A stretch of DNA of 64,000 nucleotides from Papilionanthe hookeriana x Papilionanthe teres (GCA_022702705.1 CM040431.1:26491623-26555622), one strand, 5' to 3'; counted from the stretch's first letter, positions 34,239 to 45,841 are shown. Numbers and translations are program-made. Notes: a model not told the origin generated them from the letters alone.

Positions 34239-36602
34239 GACATGGCCGAAGGGCTTCCCAGGGGGGTTTGATGCTTGGGATCAGCTGCTCTATGTAAGAG
34301 AATAACATTCATGGTGTTCAATTGGACTGGGACAACTCAGCAAGGAAGAATTGAAAATTTTAGCTCACATGGAGCTCTCGGACATGGTGTTTTCCGGCGA
34401 CCCAAGCGGCTGACTGGCCAGACATTGGTCACCATCTTGACCAGTGAGGTCAGGGCTGGGGTTTGGTGAGTTCAATTGGCTTTGGACATGTGTAAAGGAT
34501 TTGATTTAAATGGAAGGGGGAGAATTAATTTTGGCTTAATTTGGTCCAATGCATGGATTAAGCTAGGTGCACCTCCCCAAGGCTGGTTTAGGCTGAAGAG
34601 AAAGTCATTTGGATCAGCTTGATTAGTGGGGTCAAGTCACAATCCAAGTACAATTAGGCTTAAGCATGAGTTAGGGGAGACATGGGAATGGTTAAGGATT
34701 CTTAAGGAGTGCTTAAAGGCCTTCCTCTTTTTTCCACTTATGGGGTGTTGACAATCCTAGGATTCTCATGGCTCTCATGTGGCTTGTGCATGGCTCCAAG
34801 GCTTCCTTATAGCTTAGGAATGGCTTGGTTCACTTGCATGAGAAAGGGATTTTGGGATTTTTGAAATTTAGGGGTATTTTGGCATGAGGCTTGATTTAGA
34901 TTTATTTGATGATGGAGTTGGAACTTAGGGAATGATTTTGATTAAATGGTTGAAAATGAAAATGTCATATGGGATTTAGAGTCAATTTTGGGCTTTTGAA
35001 ATTGTCTTGGGATGGGCTTTTAAAGTGATTTAAGGAAGTGGGCTTCTGGATTTAAAATAAATTTGGGATGAAAATTTTGTAAAGGATTGTGCCAAATAAA
35101 TGTTGCAATTGGTTTAGGCATGTGTCATGAGTGGTTTGGAACAAGTTTAAAGAGATTTTGAATTGAATTGGGTTGAATTTGGTTTTTTTTTTGGTAAAGG
35201 GGCCAAGGTGGGCAAAATTGGGCTAACTTGGGCTAAGGTTGGGCTAAAGTTGGATTTGATGTAACATTAATGTTGAGAAATGTTCATGGGATTGTCACAA
35301 AGAGCTTTCAACTTTGGTTGGGCTTTGGTTTTGGGATTTGGGCCCATTTGGGTTAGGCTTGGGCTTAGGTCAATTTAAGAGATTTTGGTTTTGGGTTAGG
35401 TTTGAGTGGAGTTTAGGTTCCAATTTTGGGCAAATCAAGTTAGTGTTTTGTTTATGGGGATGTTAGGAAGGCTTTAGAAATGATTTGGGGCCAATTGAAG
35501 TTGAATTGGATGGGTTTGAGCTAGGTTTAGGTCATGGACCAAAATTGGGCCTTAGGCTTCAAATTGAAATTGGGCCCAAATGTCAATCAAATTGGACTTG
35601 GATTTGGTCTAAATTGATATTGGGGATATTTATTTGAAGTTTAGAATTGAATTGGACCAAAATTGAGGTCAATTGGGGTGGTTTGGTTTGACATTGGGTT
35701 CACTTGGGTTTAAAATGGGCCAAATTGGGGGTTTTGGTAAAGGTGGGGTAAATTGGAAAAATTGGCCCATGTTGTAGTTGAACAAAATAAAATTGGTAAT
35801 ATTTGGGATTTTCTGAAATTTTCTAGGAATTTTCTGAATTTGTGGATTTTTGGTGTAAAAGGGTATTTTGGTAATTTTGGGGGGTTTAGGGGTATTTTTG
35901 GAAATTTTGGTATTTTTGGCCAAATATGATCAATTTGAATGGTGGGAAATGTTTAGGATTTATTTTGAGGAATTTTGGGTAATTTAGGTGATTTTGCAAA
36001 TTTTGGGTAGTTACAAGGGAATTTGGTAGGTTTAGTGGGTCCGGAGGCCCGGGGGTCAAATATTGAAATTTTAGAAAAATAATGATTGATCAAATTTGAG
36101 TAGAATGGAATCACTTTGGTTGAGCCATGAAGCCATATTAAGCCTATATGAGCCTTGACAGGACTCATTTGAGGCATTCATTATGTTGTTCCTAACCCTC
36201 TTTGCCAGGGGCTTTGGGGTTAAGGACCATCCATATGAATTACCTACATGAGTCAGGAAGTCAAGTTGGGTGAGTGTGTGGTTTTAGGACTTGGAAAGTG
36301 TGTGAGAGTGTAGTGTATGTGCAAGTCAACCCTCACCAGACCAGGCCACCCAGGGTATTCCTAAGGCCAAAAGGTCCTATAGGGAACTCATCCTTTAAAC
36401 CTCCACATTTGATTTTAACCCTCTAGGTGATTAGGGGTCTACAATCAAGCTTGTGGGGTTTGCAGGGAGTCAGGAGGTGTTTGAATTTCTAAAGGGTGGG
36501 TTCCACTTCTAGTCCTCTAAGATTAGTCAAAGGAAAAGCCTATGGCTAGATCCTAAGTACTAAAAAGAGAAGCAAAAGACCTCATCAAAAATGAGGTCAA
36601 TA

Positions 36603-38112
36603 GGTGGGATGCAACTCTTGGTGGTAACTTCCATAACTTCCTTTGGGCAGCAAGTTTGAATGAAGGGGTGCATTCTTTGGTGGATACATTGAATCTGGAC
36701 ACATTTGAAGAGACACCAAGGCACCTTTTGGTTTACTATTTAAAGAGAGTCTTAAGAATGATTAAGGAGCCCTTCCTTTACCTTTTGAAGGGCTCTTCCA
36801 CTTGCATTTTGAAGAAATTTTTTATAGTATTTTACTTTATTTTGCAAGAGTTTTTATTAAGAGTAGGAGTAGAGAGTAGAAAGGAGAAAAGGGTCGGAGT
36901 GAAGTCTTCTTCTTTCCACTTCTTTTCTTTCTTTTAGTTTAGTTTCTATTGAAGTCTGAAGTTTATGCTGAGTCATCAGAGTTGGGAGATCTGCTATGAG
37001 TAGTTTAGTGAAGAGTTAAAGTTTCAGAGGAACTTCCTGAGTCTTGTGAAGAGAATTTTCAGATAAGTGTTTACTTTTGTTCTTACATTTAGTTTTTTAA
37101 TGAATAATTGTTTTTGTTTGTTGTTTTTCTTATGGTTTTTAATTTCAAATCAATCTGTTTTTATATTTCCTCAATGCATTCTGAGTAGTTTACTTTATCT
37201 TTTTCTTTCTTAAATGGAGAAGTAATTAATTTATGGAGAATTATTGTGGACAATATCAGTGCTTAAAGTTGGAAGAAGTTGTGAAGATTGATTCTGAAAA
37301 CTTTATTTACTTCTTAATTTGGCATGTTAAGTTGTAGAATTTCTTGAGATTATGTAAGATCCAATGCGGTATTGTCTCGTAAAAGTTAGTAAAACTCATA
37401 TGCAATTATATGGGTAAGAATTGTAGTCCATATAATTGAATGGAATATTAGAAGATATTTTTATGGATGGGAGTAAAATTAGAGGATATTAGTGTGATAG
37501 GCTAAAACCCCCTAATTTGGTTTGAAGTTTTGAGTTTTGTTATGAGAAGTTAGCCCACAGTTGGTGGGAATCGAGGAAACTCTAGAGTGAGAGACTGGTA
37601 TCTTCCCTGCCTAACCACGTTCAAAATGATAAAAATTTCAAATTAATATATGTTTTTTATAGAACCAAGTAAGGGTAAAGAACACATTTGCTTCTATCTG
37701 TCACAACAAATTTAAATACTTCCACAAAAATATTTTAATAATTCTTACTACTTCATAAAAGGAAAGAAAAAGATATTTTAGTTAATAGTGTTTTACATAC
37801 AGTGTTATTAATTATTATAATTTTAATTTCTTGCTTAACATTTTATTATGGAAATTTCAAAAGACAAATCAACTATCAAAACTTTTCAAAATCAATACAT
37901 ACTTTCAAAAGCCATAAAAAAAAAGTAAAAAGATAACTTTCTGATTCCTTTAAAGATTTTCAAATTTTCCCTGTGGGTTCAATATCTCGGGACTTAATCA
38001 GAAAGTCCTATATTACTTGATAAACAATACGTATACTTGCGTAGTATCCCATATTATAAAATCATATTTTTCATATCTAAATCATCAGCACACACACACA
38101 CACACACACACA

Positions 38113-38183
<71 letters not shown>

Positions 38184-38227
38184 GTGTGTAGTCAAGTTTT
38201 TGGCGCACATATATTTATCGGGGATCA
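36603..38227 (+). mobile_element. 3' portion of an Athila-like LTR (D), interrupted by element H
   Basis: It aligns with the 5' LTR of element F (44300-45817). Both contain AATTTGAATGAAGGG or a close variant, the GACACCAAGGCACCTTTT block, GATCCAATGCGGTATTGTCT, CCCTGTGGGTTCGATATCTC-like text, and the end CTTATCGGGGATCA. The left end is cut by H at 36602. The right end (38227) is followed at once by LINE sequence with no PBS, so D is a 3' LTR or solo LTR inserted in that LINE. TTTAG (38228-38232) would be its right target duplication. It includes a CA/AT microsatellite. Confidence 0.85.
38089..38180. repeat. Compound (CA)n(AT)n microsatellite
   Basis: About 25 bp of CA followed by about 66 bp of AT. 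At the same LTR position, element F has only CAGCACATATATTCAG (around 45760-45775), so this is an expansion from a short CACATATAT seed. Confidence 0.95.
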
Positions 38228-40016
38228 TTTAGTAAGCCAAGAAACCCCCAAATCTCTTAAACATTTCCACACTTCAATTGGGATATCATCAAGTCCTACA
38301 GACTTTCCCCCCTTGGTTTTCTTTAAAGCCTCATCAACTTCTTTTTTACTAATGCGACCGTAAAAATGAAAAAGTTTTATTATTATTTACGATATTAAGA
38401 TCACTAAGGTTGATCGTATCTTCATTAAAAAGTTTATCAAAATAATTCACCCAGCTGTGTTGAATATCTTTTTCTAAGAAAAGCACTTTTTTATTTTCAT
38501 CTTTAATACACTTTACTTTAGTTAAATCTTTACTTTTCTTTTCTCTTTGTTTGGCTAGTTTATACATATATTTTTCACCATCCATAGTATCTAACATGTT
38601 ATAAAGATCACTAAAAGCAGAATTTTTAGTGTCACAGATTATTCTTTTAGACTCACTGCGGGTCGTTTTATATTTTTCTCAGTTCTCTACGCTTTTACAT
38701 TTAAACAAATTTTTATAACATAACTTCTTATATTTTATCTTTTCTTGCACATTATTATTCTACCACCAATTATTTTTATTTATAGAAACTTTCTCTTTTG
38801 ATTCTCCAAGTACATCTTTAGCCACTTGTTTAATAGTATTAGTTAATTTTTTCCACATAGTATTAGTGTCTTCATGGACATCCCAAATATTTAAATTTTG
38901 AATTTTACTCATAAAAATAATTTGATTTATGTCTTTTAGGTGCCCCCATCTTATTCTACGATATTGAATCCTAGTATTCTTTATTTTATAACTCTTCATC
39001 TTAAAATCTAGAACTAATAATCGATGTTGGGTACTTAATTCCTCACTTGGAATGACCTTACAATCCTTACAATCTTGACGATCTCTTCTTCTCATAAGAA
39101 AATAATCAATTTGTGTTTTATTAGATCCATTCTTATAAGTAATAAGATGCTCATCTCTTTTTTTAATAAAGTATTAGTAATAATCATATCATACGCAAAA
39201 GGAAAATCTAAAATGTCTCTACCTTCTTCATTAATCGCTCCATAACCGTAGCCACCATGAATATTTCTGAAATCTTCTATCACTCTACCGACATGTCCAT
39301 TTGAATCCCCTTCAATAAAAATTTTTTCTTCAAGAGTTATCAAGTGTATTAAGTCTTCTAAATCATTCCAGAATTCATCTTTAGAGCCTATATCTAAACC
39401 AACTTGGGGAGCATAAGCACTTATAATATTAAAAATCTTAGTATCAATAAAAATCTTAAGTGCTATAATTCTATCTCCAACTCTATTAATTTTAACAACA
39501 TTATCTTTCAAACTCTTATCTATAATTACACCTACACCATTTCTAGTATGACTCTTACCAGAATACCATAGTTTAAAACCTAAGTTATCAATCTCCTTAG
39601 CTTTCTCTCCAACCCATTTAGTTTCTTGAATGCATAAGATATTTATCTTTCTATGGATCATAATATCAACCAATTCCATTAATTTACAATTGAGAGTACC
39701 TATATTCCAAGATCATATCCTAATACTAGTATCATGGACTAACTTCTTTACTCGCTACCATCCGTAATGTGGGAACCCTTGCTTACTTGACACTACACCC
39801 GGGCGTCGGTGTAGCGGCCCTTGCACACTTTCCACTGTATTCAGGCCATACAGTGCATTGCTTCCAGGGGACGCCCTAGCACTTACACAATGATCAAAAG
39901 GATTCATGTCATGATTTTTTTTGACAAGTTTTACGCTGGCTGTCGACTACCTAACACAACCCTCCACTTTTCACATCTGGGCTTGGGAACGGCAACGGCA
40001 GTGTTCTGCAACAAAT
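38228..40016 (-). mobile_element. RTE-clade LINE, 5' half, interrupted by LTR D
   Basis: It has the same 5' start (CACTGCCGTTGCCG, at 40016 on the minus strand) and the same coding order as the LINE at 706. Sequence is lost from the point matching 2491 of the first LINE, exactly where LTR D begins (GGCTTACTAAA, then the LTR end). The missing 3' half should lie on the far side of the D/H/A nest, left of this window. Confidence 0.9.
38349..39679 (-). pseudogene. LINE endonuclease and N-terminal RT region, broken
   Basis: The minus strand at 39092-39679 gives the endonuclease with QETKWVGEKAKEI, SAYAPQVGLD, DSNGHVGRV (the Asp/Asn site reads EGDSN, not GGDLN) and GGYGYGAINEEGRDILDF. The frame then slips before the QIDYFL site. 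Fragments at 38760-39095 (RRRDRQDCKDC to SINKNNWW) and 38349-38597 (MLDTMDGEKYMYKLAKQREK) continue the linker toward RT. This copy retains the frame across the break seen in the first LINE, but its last His/Asp region is shifted. RT catalytic blocks are absent. Confidence 0.85.
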
Positions 40017-40125
40017 CATCAAAAATACTCTTCTTTAAAGTGCAATATCATCAAAATCAATACAAAATAGGCATGAAAATCTTAACATTTTTTCATTGGG
40101 TCAGAAAGCCATACAACACATAATA
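40017..40125 (-). repeat. Fragment of an Athila-type LTR start, reverse orientation
   Basis: The reverse complement of 40020-40085 matches the first part of solo LTR E (40915-40985): CCTATTTTGTATTGATTTTG against CCTATTTTTGATGATATTGC, then CACTTTAAAGAAGAGTATTTT against CACTTCAAAGGAAGATATTTT. The second LINE therefore seems to have inserted into an E-type LTR lying on the minus strand. The outer end is uncertain. Confidence 0.55.
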
Positions 40126-40739
40126 TATCATTCCTTTTATTAGGGGAGCTATATGGAACCTACAAGCAAAGGGCTAAAAATCATTATGTGCTCCCCCTTA
40201 GTGGTATATGTGTGTGTGCATATGTATAGAAGAACGCCCTAGTATACTACATGCATATTAAGTACATGAGTACACCAAAAAGCATAAAAATGGCATAAGG
40301 TTAGCACAAGAGAAACCCAAAATAGAACAATAGTCAAGCGCATTAAAAATACTACCTTGTATCCTAAATCCTAGCCTATCATACCAACGATATGTGTCCT
40401 AAAAGCATCTAAGTGCAGGGTAAGTCTCCAGGTATGTATGATTTTGATGGGGTCGCCACACTGACCCATCTTCAAGATCAAAGGGATTTAAAAGGTGTCA
40501 TCTATGATAGATTTTAGAAAGGGTTAGCCTCATATACAACCTATCTTGCTACATTAATAATTTTAAAATTGGGTGAATGTAATAAGTAGAAAGATATATT
40601 TTTTTTAAATTTAAAATAATGGTCATTAAATATTGACTCGTAACATGCAAGGTGACACGAGTTAGATCCATTGAATCCTTAGCACAATCATACTCAAGTC
40701 AATCTCGATGACTTAACTTGCATTGCTCACCAGGAACAA
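40126..40739. other. Intergenic or unrecognised repetitive DNA
   Basis: No coding frame or terminal structure is recognised. It holds a GTGTGTGTGCATATG stretch near 40210. The text before 40890 runs into the ~60-bp tandem units described next. Confidence 0.4.
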
Positions 40740-42745
40740 CCCAGCATGCAATGCTCGTTAAGGCATCACATATACCTTCAAAGGCATATAGCCTAATATA
40801 ATTTTTTAAGTGTACATATACCATCAAGGGCTTATAGCCTTATGACATTTTTTATTGTACATGTATCTTTTAAGGCCCATAGCTCTCTGATCCACTGAAA
40901 ATTTGATAGCTTTTTACTATTCATTTCATACCTATTTTTGATGATATTGCACTTCAAAGGAAGATATTTTATATGATTTCATATAGGTACAATGATTTTA
41001 AGCCTTTGGAGCAAAAGGAAGCGAAGAGGAGCAAATTTGGAGTGAAAAAGGACAAAAGTGCATTTTATTAAACTAGCGCCGAACGGCACCGGACAACGCC
41101 AGTTTCTAGAGAGTTACGACGTTTTAGTGGAATAATGCGTCGAATGATGCTCCTACCAGCGCCAGACAGTTCCATATCCCTATTTTGAACTAGATTCAAT
41201 GTATTTGGCCGGATTTTGAAAGGTTGCTTGAGGAAACTCTTGGGAATTCAATTTTGGACGAATTTAAACACTTTTGGAGCCACATTTCAAAGTAGGAAGA
41301 AAGGAAGAGAAGAGTTTAGAGTTTAGAGAGTGAGTTCTTTCCATTTTGTGCAGGAAGTTAATTTTGTGTTTTTCTCTTCTAAGGAGTGTGAGAGAGAGGG
41401 AAAGTGAGAGATTTCTTCTTCCTTACTATTCTAAAGAGAGAATTGTGTGTTATTGTGAAGAAAGAAGAGGAGTGAAAGTAATTCCTTGAGATTTGCTTGG
41501 AGAAGAGTTTGAGATAAGTTGTCTTTACTTTACCCTATTTGTATGACGTTGTTTTTATATAAGAAATCCATGTTTTTTCATCTTTTCCTCAGGAGTCTTA
41601 AGTAGATCTCTTTATCTTTATCCTTTTCATGTGATGTGTTGATGTTGTGAAATGGAAATGATGTGCTGATTTATTATGAAGAATTGGTGATGACCTTTTC
41701 ACTTAGAACTTCAATTACTTTTTCATTTGTTGGGAAACATATATTTAGAAAGGATTATGAGGTCCACAACAAAAGTGAAGATCACATTCAAATTCCATGA
41801 ATGGTAAAGTTCATGGGGTTGAGTGCAAATAAATAGAGAAATATACTTTGATGCGCCTAGAATTAGAGATGTCAGAGTGACAAGTTGAAATCCTCAATTT
41901 GGTCCAAATGTTTAGAAATTGAAGCGAGAGTTAGCCTTCAGGTGAAGGGAAGTGGGAGCTCTGGAGTGAGAGCCAGTATCATCCCAGCCTAACCACGGAT
42001 TTGGGGACTAAACTTAGGATTAGCCAATATTCTTTATACACTGAAATATGGGTAAAAAATATGAATGCTCCTATTTGGCACAATACATTTGCATCGCTGA
42101 TCTGTGTCACAATAATCATCACATTATGACTGGAAAGGAGGAAGACTCTTTCTTGCAACTGAACTTTGTTATAAATTTAGTCTTGTGTTAGTTTAACTTG
42201 CTAGAGTTTAGAACGTGCTTTGGTAGATATAGTAATTGAACTTGTTTGTCTTTACTTCAAGAATTAAACCACTTGCAATTGTGTTGTGATTCGATAAGAG
42301 ATTTATGTGCTACGCCATAAAAGTAAAGCCTCCCTGTGGGATCGATATTCCAGGACTCCACTAGAGCCTTGTATTACTTGAATGATATGTATACTTGTGT
42401 TAATTATGTGACTCATTATCATTTAAATCAATATATATATCTGAATCTGAGTTCATTAATTTTTGCAAATTAAAAATTTGCACCACCCTCAAAGATTATT
42501 TTTTGTGTGCATGTACCTTCTGAGGCTTATAGACCTCTGAGGTTTTTTTAGTGTACCTATATCTTCTAATGTTTATAGCCATCTAAGATTTTTTGGTATA
42601 CATCTACCTGCTAAGGCTTATAGCTCTCTGAGATTTTTTAAGTGTACATGTACTTTTTAAGCCTTATAGCTTTCTGAGATATTTTTAGTGTACATGTACA
42701 TTCTGAGGCTTATCACCTTTTGATATTTATTTAGTGGAATCCAAG
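40740..42745. repeat. Degenerate ~60-bp tandem array, split by solo LTR E
   Basis: Units of the form GTACATGTACCTTCTGAGGC, TTATAGCTCTCTGAGATTTT and TTAAGT occur at about 40760-40891 and again at about 42495-42745. They are strongly diverged, at roughly 60-bp spacing. The array text resumes across the LTR (CTCTCTGA on the left, AGATTATTTTTTG on the right), so it was one array before the insertion. Confidence 0.75.
40896..42482 (+). mobile_element. Solo LTR (E), Athila-type, 1.59 kb
   Basis: It starts TGAAAATTTG and ends AAATTTGCA. CCAC lies on both sides (40892-40895 and 42483-42486), and the same tandem array lies on both sides. Inside, it parallels the F LTR: CATACCTATTTTTGATGATA near the start, a GC-rich GCGCCGAACGGCACC block near 41078, the Athila-type GGGAGCTCTGGAGTGAGAGC motif near 41955, and CCTCCCTGTGGGATCGATAT before the end. 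No PBS or coding DNA follows, as expected for a solo LTR formed by recombination. Confidence 0.75.
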
Positions 42746-44022
42746 ACATCCACTTGCTCTCTTGAAATCTTTCTTGTGAGGATCATGTCCACTACTAGCT
42801 TCTCATTAGGGTTACCTCATGTGTGTGTTTTCTAGAGATATGAGTGGAGATTATGTATATCACATACCCTCAAGGGGTCTTTATAATAAGGATTGTATCT
42901 ACTACTAGCTTCATACTAATTTTACCTCATAGACGTGCCTTCCAAGGGGACCAGTAGAGATTGTGTCCACCACTTGCATTGAAGGGGTATTTCTAGTGTG
43001 GATTGTGTCCACCACTAGCTTTTTATTGAGACTATCTCATGGGCATGTCTTCTAAGGGTATAAGCAGAGACTATGTTCGCCTTTAAGAATACTTGAACTT
43101 TTCATATGTTATTTATTTGGAGTGTCTGCTCGATGATTGTAGCCTATATTGGAAGAGAATAATTGTAATGCACCATTTTTTACCTATCATAGGATACTTA
43201 TTTGGCATGTACGCTTGATGGTCATAGCATTTTTTGTAAGAGGTCAAATTGAGTCCCCTTAGGGACTGGCTAAGCCCAAAATGAGATGTCAGGGATGCTC
43301 TTTATTCTTTGAATCTAGCGCATAATTTAAGATAGATTATACTTTTAGAAAATATTTTTATAATCATATTCACGCATGATGTTTGGCAAAATTCTCATTG
43401 ATGTCTTTAATAATACTTAAATTTATTATACTCCGGTAGGGGTGTTACCTACATAAGCATGTAAAGCAGTCTATGTATCAAATATTGGAGAGGCTAGCTT
43501 CCTATTCTAGTTGAGGATAAACTCAGTAGGAGGGGGGCGCTGAGAGTGCTTTTATGTTGAATATATCTACTCAATGATTAATCTTGTTCATATGTTAAGA
43601 TGTTGACATGAGTGCTCATTCAAATTTGTAGCAAAAGTAATCTCATGGCTAAGAATTGATTATCACATATTTTATATTTGAATAAAACTTGGGAAGACAT
43701 ATCAGACTACAATTGTGCCTAAGAGATTGACGTGAACAACCTTTCGAGACTAATGTGAAGATTTCTTCTTATCATGGAATTGGTTCTCATATACTTGATG
43801 TAATGTAGAACGACTATCCCAAAACAATCATACTGGGTCATTGACATGAATGATCTTTTAAGGTGTATTGAAGGTTGCCCCCTCATTATTCTTTATAAAT
43901 AATCTTTTAATGACTTCCTTACATTGTTGAAATCCCAATGGTGAGAGGAGTCTTTAAAAATCCTTTAATTTGTACTGCATTATTCTATAAATGATTTAGC
44001 TAGCTCATTAGAGCTATAAGGG
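42746..44022. other. Unrecognised DNA with several short tandem duplications
   Basis: About 1.3 kb without a credible gene. It contains about 2.7 copies of a ~109-bp unit with TGTCCACCACTAGCTT (about 42785-43085), two copies of a ~90-bp unit around ATTTGGAGTGTCTGCTCGAT and TTGGCATGTACGCTTGATGG (43115-43235), and a loose repeat around ATTGACGTGAACAACCTTT and ATTGACATGAATGATCTTTT (43720-43865). It may be the non-coding part of an old element. No terminal repeats or domains seen. Confidence 0.5.
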
Positions 44023-44027
44023 ATCAT

Positions 44028-45817
44028 TGATACACCTAAAATATATAGTATTTTTATGCACATTTTTATACCTATTTTTGATTATATTCCACTGTAATGG
44101 AAGGTATTTTGTGTTTTTCTTACATGTATAATAAAAATGAGTGATTATGATGAAAGGAGCAAAAATTGGATCAAATTTGGAGGAAAAAAAATTAAAAAAT
44201 GAAAAATTGGACCTTGGTGGCTAAGCGTCGCCTAGTCGTCGCTTAGCCGCCACAGTTAAAAATAGAATTTTCTTCATTTTTTGTGCCAATTTCAATGGGT
44301 GTTTGAAGAAATTTTTAGTGGTGACTTCCTTAAATTCTCATGGGTGGCAAATTTGAATGAAGGGATGCATCGTTTGGTGGATACGTTGAATCGGGACATG
44401 ATTTGAAGAGACACCAAGGCACCTTTTAGATTATTATTAAAGTTATGTCATGAGTGGGCCTTAGGTGTGTGTGTGTGCCTTTAGTTAGAGTTAGTCTTTT
44501 AGTTTAGTTTTCAAGAGTCTCTTCTAATTTTCAGTTTCATCTTCTAGTTTAAAGAGTTTTACTTTCAGTCTTTTATTTTTTAGAGTTAGTTAGATTGGTG
44601 TGAAACTTTCTTTCAACCAATTTACTTTCATCCATTTATCTAGTTTTTATTGAAGTCTAAAGTTAGAGTTGGAGTCAACATAGTTGGGCGCCAACCTTTG
44701 TAATTTTGTCTTTGTGGAAAGCCAAGTTTGAAAGGAACTTCCGGAGTCTTGTGGAGAGGATTTTGAGATAAGTGTTTACTTCTGTTTTCTATATTTAGTT
44801 TTTATTGTTGTGCATTCTTTATGATTTCTATTTTCAAATCAATGTTTGCTTGTGTTTTCTCCATTAATTATGAGTAGTTTTCTTTATCTTTTTCTTTCTT
44901 AAATAAAGAAGTAATTAAATTATGTAGGATTGTTGTGGAATGTATAAGTGTTTAAAGTTGAAATACGTTGTGAAGATTTAATTCCAGGAACTTAATTTAC
45001 TTCTTAATTTGGCCAGTTAAGATGTTAAATTTGTTGTGAGATTATGTAAGATCCAATGCGGTATTGTCTCAAATAACAAATGGTATAAATCACATTCAAT
45101 TATATGGATGAGAATTGTAGTCCATATAATTGAATGCTTAGAAGATATGTTTTTAATGGGGAGTAGAACTAGAGGTCTTTAGAGTGACAAGCTAAAGCCC
45201 CCTAATTAGTTTGATATTTTAAATTCTATTATGAGAAGTTAGCCCCTAGGTGGATGGAATCGAGAGAACTCTAGAGTGAGAGCTGGTATCTTCCATGCCT
45301 AACCATGTTCTAGATTTTAAAAATTCAAATTAACCAATGTTCTTTATAGAACCAAGTAAGTGTAAAGTATAAATTTGCTCCTATTTATCACAACACATTT
45401 AAATACTTCCACAACAATACTTTCATAATTATTAATGTTTTATAAGAGAAAGAAAAAGATATTTTATTTCCTAGTATTTTATACTGCATTTTAAAGTTCT
45501 GATAATTTTCATTTACTGCTTCGCTTTAATTAAAAATACCAAAAATAATTTTCAAGTTTTTAAAATCAAAACATACTTTCAAAAGTCATTAAAAAAAGAA
45601 AAAGTATAATTTTCTAAATTCCTTAAAAAGTTTTTACATTTCCCTGTGGGTTCGATATCTCGGGGCTTAATCAGAAAGTCCTATATTTGTTGATAAACGA
45701 TACGTATACTTGCGTAGCATCCTATATTATAAAATCATAATTATCATATCTAAATCATCAGCACATATATTCAGTGTGAATTCAAGTTTTTGGTGCACAT
45801 ATACTTATCGGGGATCA
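44028..45817 (+). repeat. 5' LTR of Athila element F
   Basis: TGATACACCT to CTTATCGGGGATCA, 1.79 kb. The right half matches LTR D. A GC-rich imperfect palindrome, GGTGGCTAAGCGTCGCC with CGTCGCTTAGCCGCC (44216-44254), sits in U3. GGGTTCGATATCTCGGGGCT lies near the 3' end. It is followed after six bases by the PBS. Confidence 0.85.
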
Positions 45818-45823
45818 AGTTTT

Positions 45824-45841
45824 TGGCACCGTTGCCGGAGA
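45824..45841 (+). other. Athila-type primer-binding site
   Basis: TGGCACCGTTGCCGGAGA differs at two positions from the Athila consensus TGGCGCCGTTGCCGGGGA, which pairs with the 3' end of tRNA-Asp. Both differences are G-to-A, matching deamination-type decay. It lies six bases after the LTR end. Confidence 0.9.

Larger units (their letters stand above)
9636..36602 (-). mobile_element. Giant Tat/Ogre-lineage Ty3 retrotransposon (H) carrying an AlkB domain
   Basis: Two long direct copies (29240-36602 and 9636-16241) flank 13 kb of internal DNA read on the minus strand. The 5' LTR is followed by a PBS (29217-29234) and the 3' LTR is preceded by a G-rich PPT (16242-16258). Lineage evidence is a CX2HX4HX4C gag knuckle, a second archaeal-type RNase H between RNase H and integrase, an ORF before gag, an extra ORF after integrase and tandem repeats in the 3' UTR; together these are characteristic of Tat/Ogre elements. 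Allowing for the missing end of B, the intact element would be near 27.7 kb. A sample of about 250 aligned bases (14101- versus 34461-) shows 9 LTR differences, so the insertion is fairly young. Every ORF carries stops or frameshifts. The base after C's end begins a candidate target duplication GGTGG (36603-36607). Confidence 0.9.
29240..36602 (-). repeat. 5' LTR (C) of element H, complete, 7.36 kb
   Basis: Full LTR from plus 36602 (5' end, TATTGACCTC, where LTR B keeps TGTTGACCTC) down to 29240 (3' end, GCCGACA). It matches LTR B over 29963-36602 and the end of LTR A over 29240-29960. It contains a TATA box at 34231-34238, the GC-rich block at 33426-33641 and an AATTT array at about 31525-31670. 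An 8-bp-arm palindrome, GACCTCAT and ATGAGGTC (36578-36585 and 36591-36598), lies just inside the 5' terminus. U3 is about 2.4 kb and R-U5 about 5 kb. No protein-coding gene is convincing. Confidence 0.9.

Noticed and set aside
38228..40016. Host endonuclease/phosphatase-like gene
   Set aside because: It matches the LINE at 706-3871 in order, 5' end and protein sequence.
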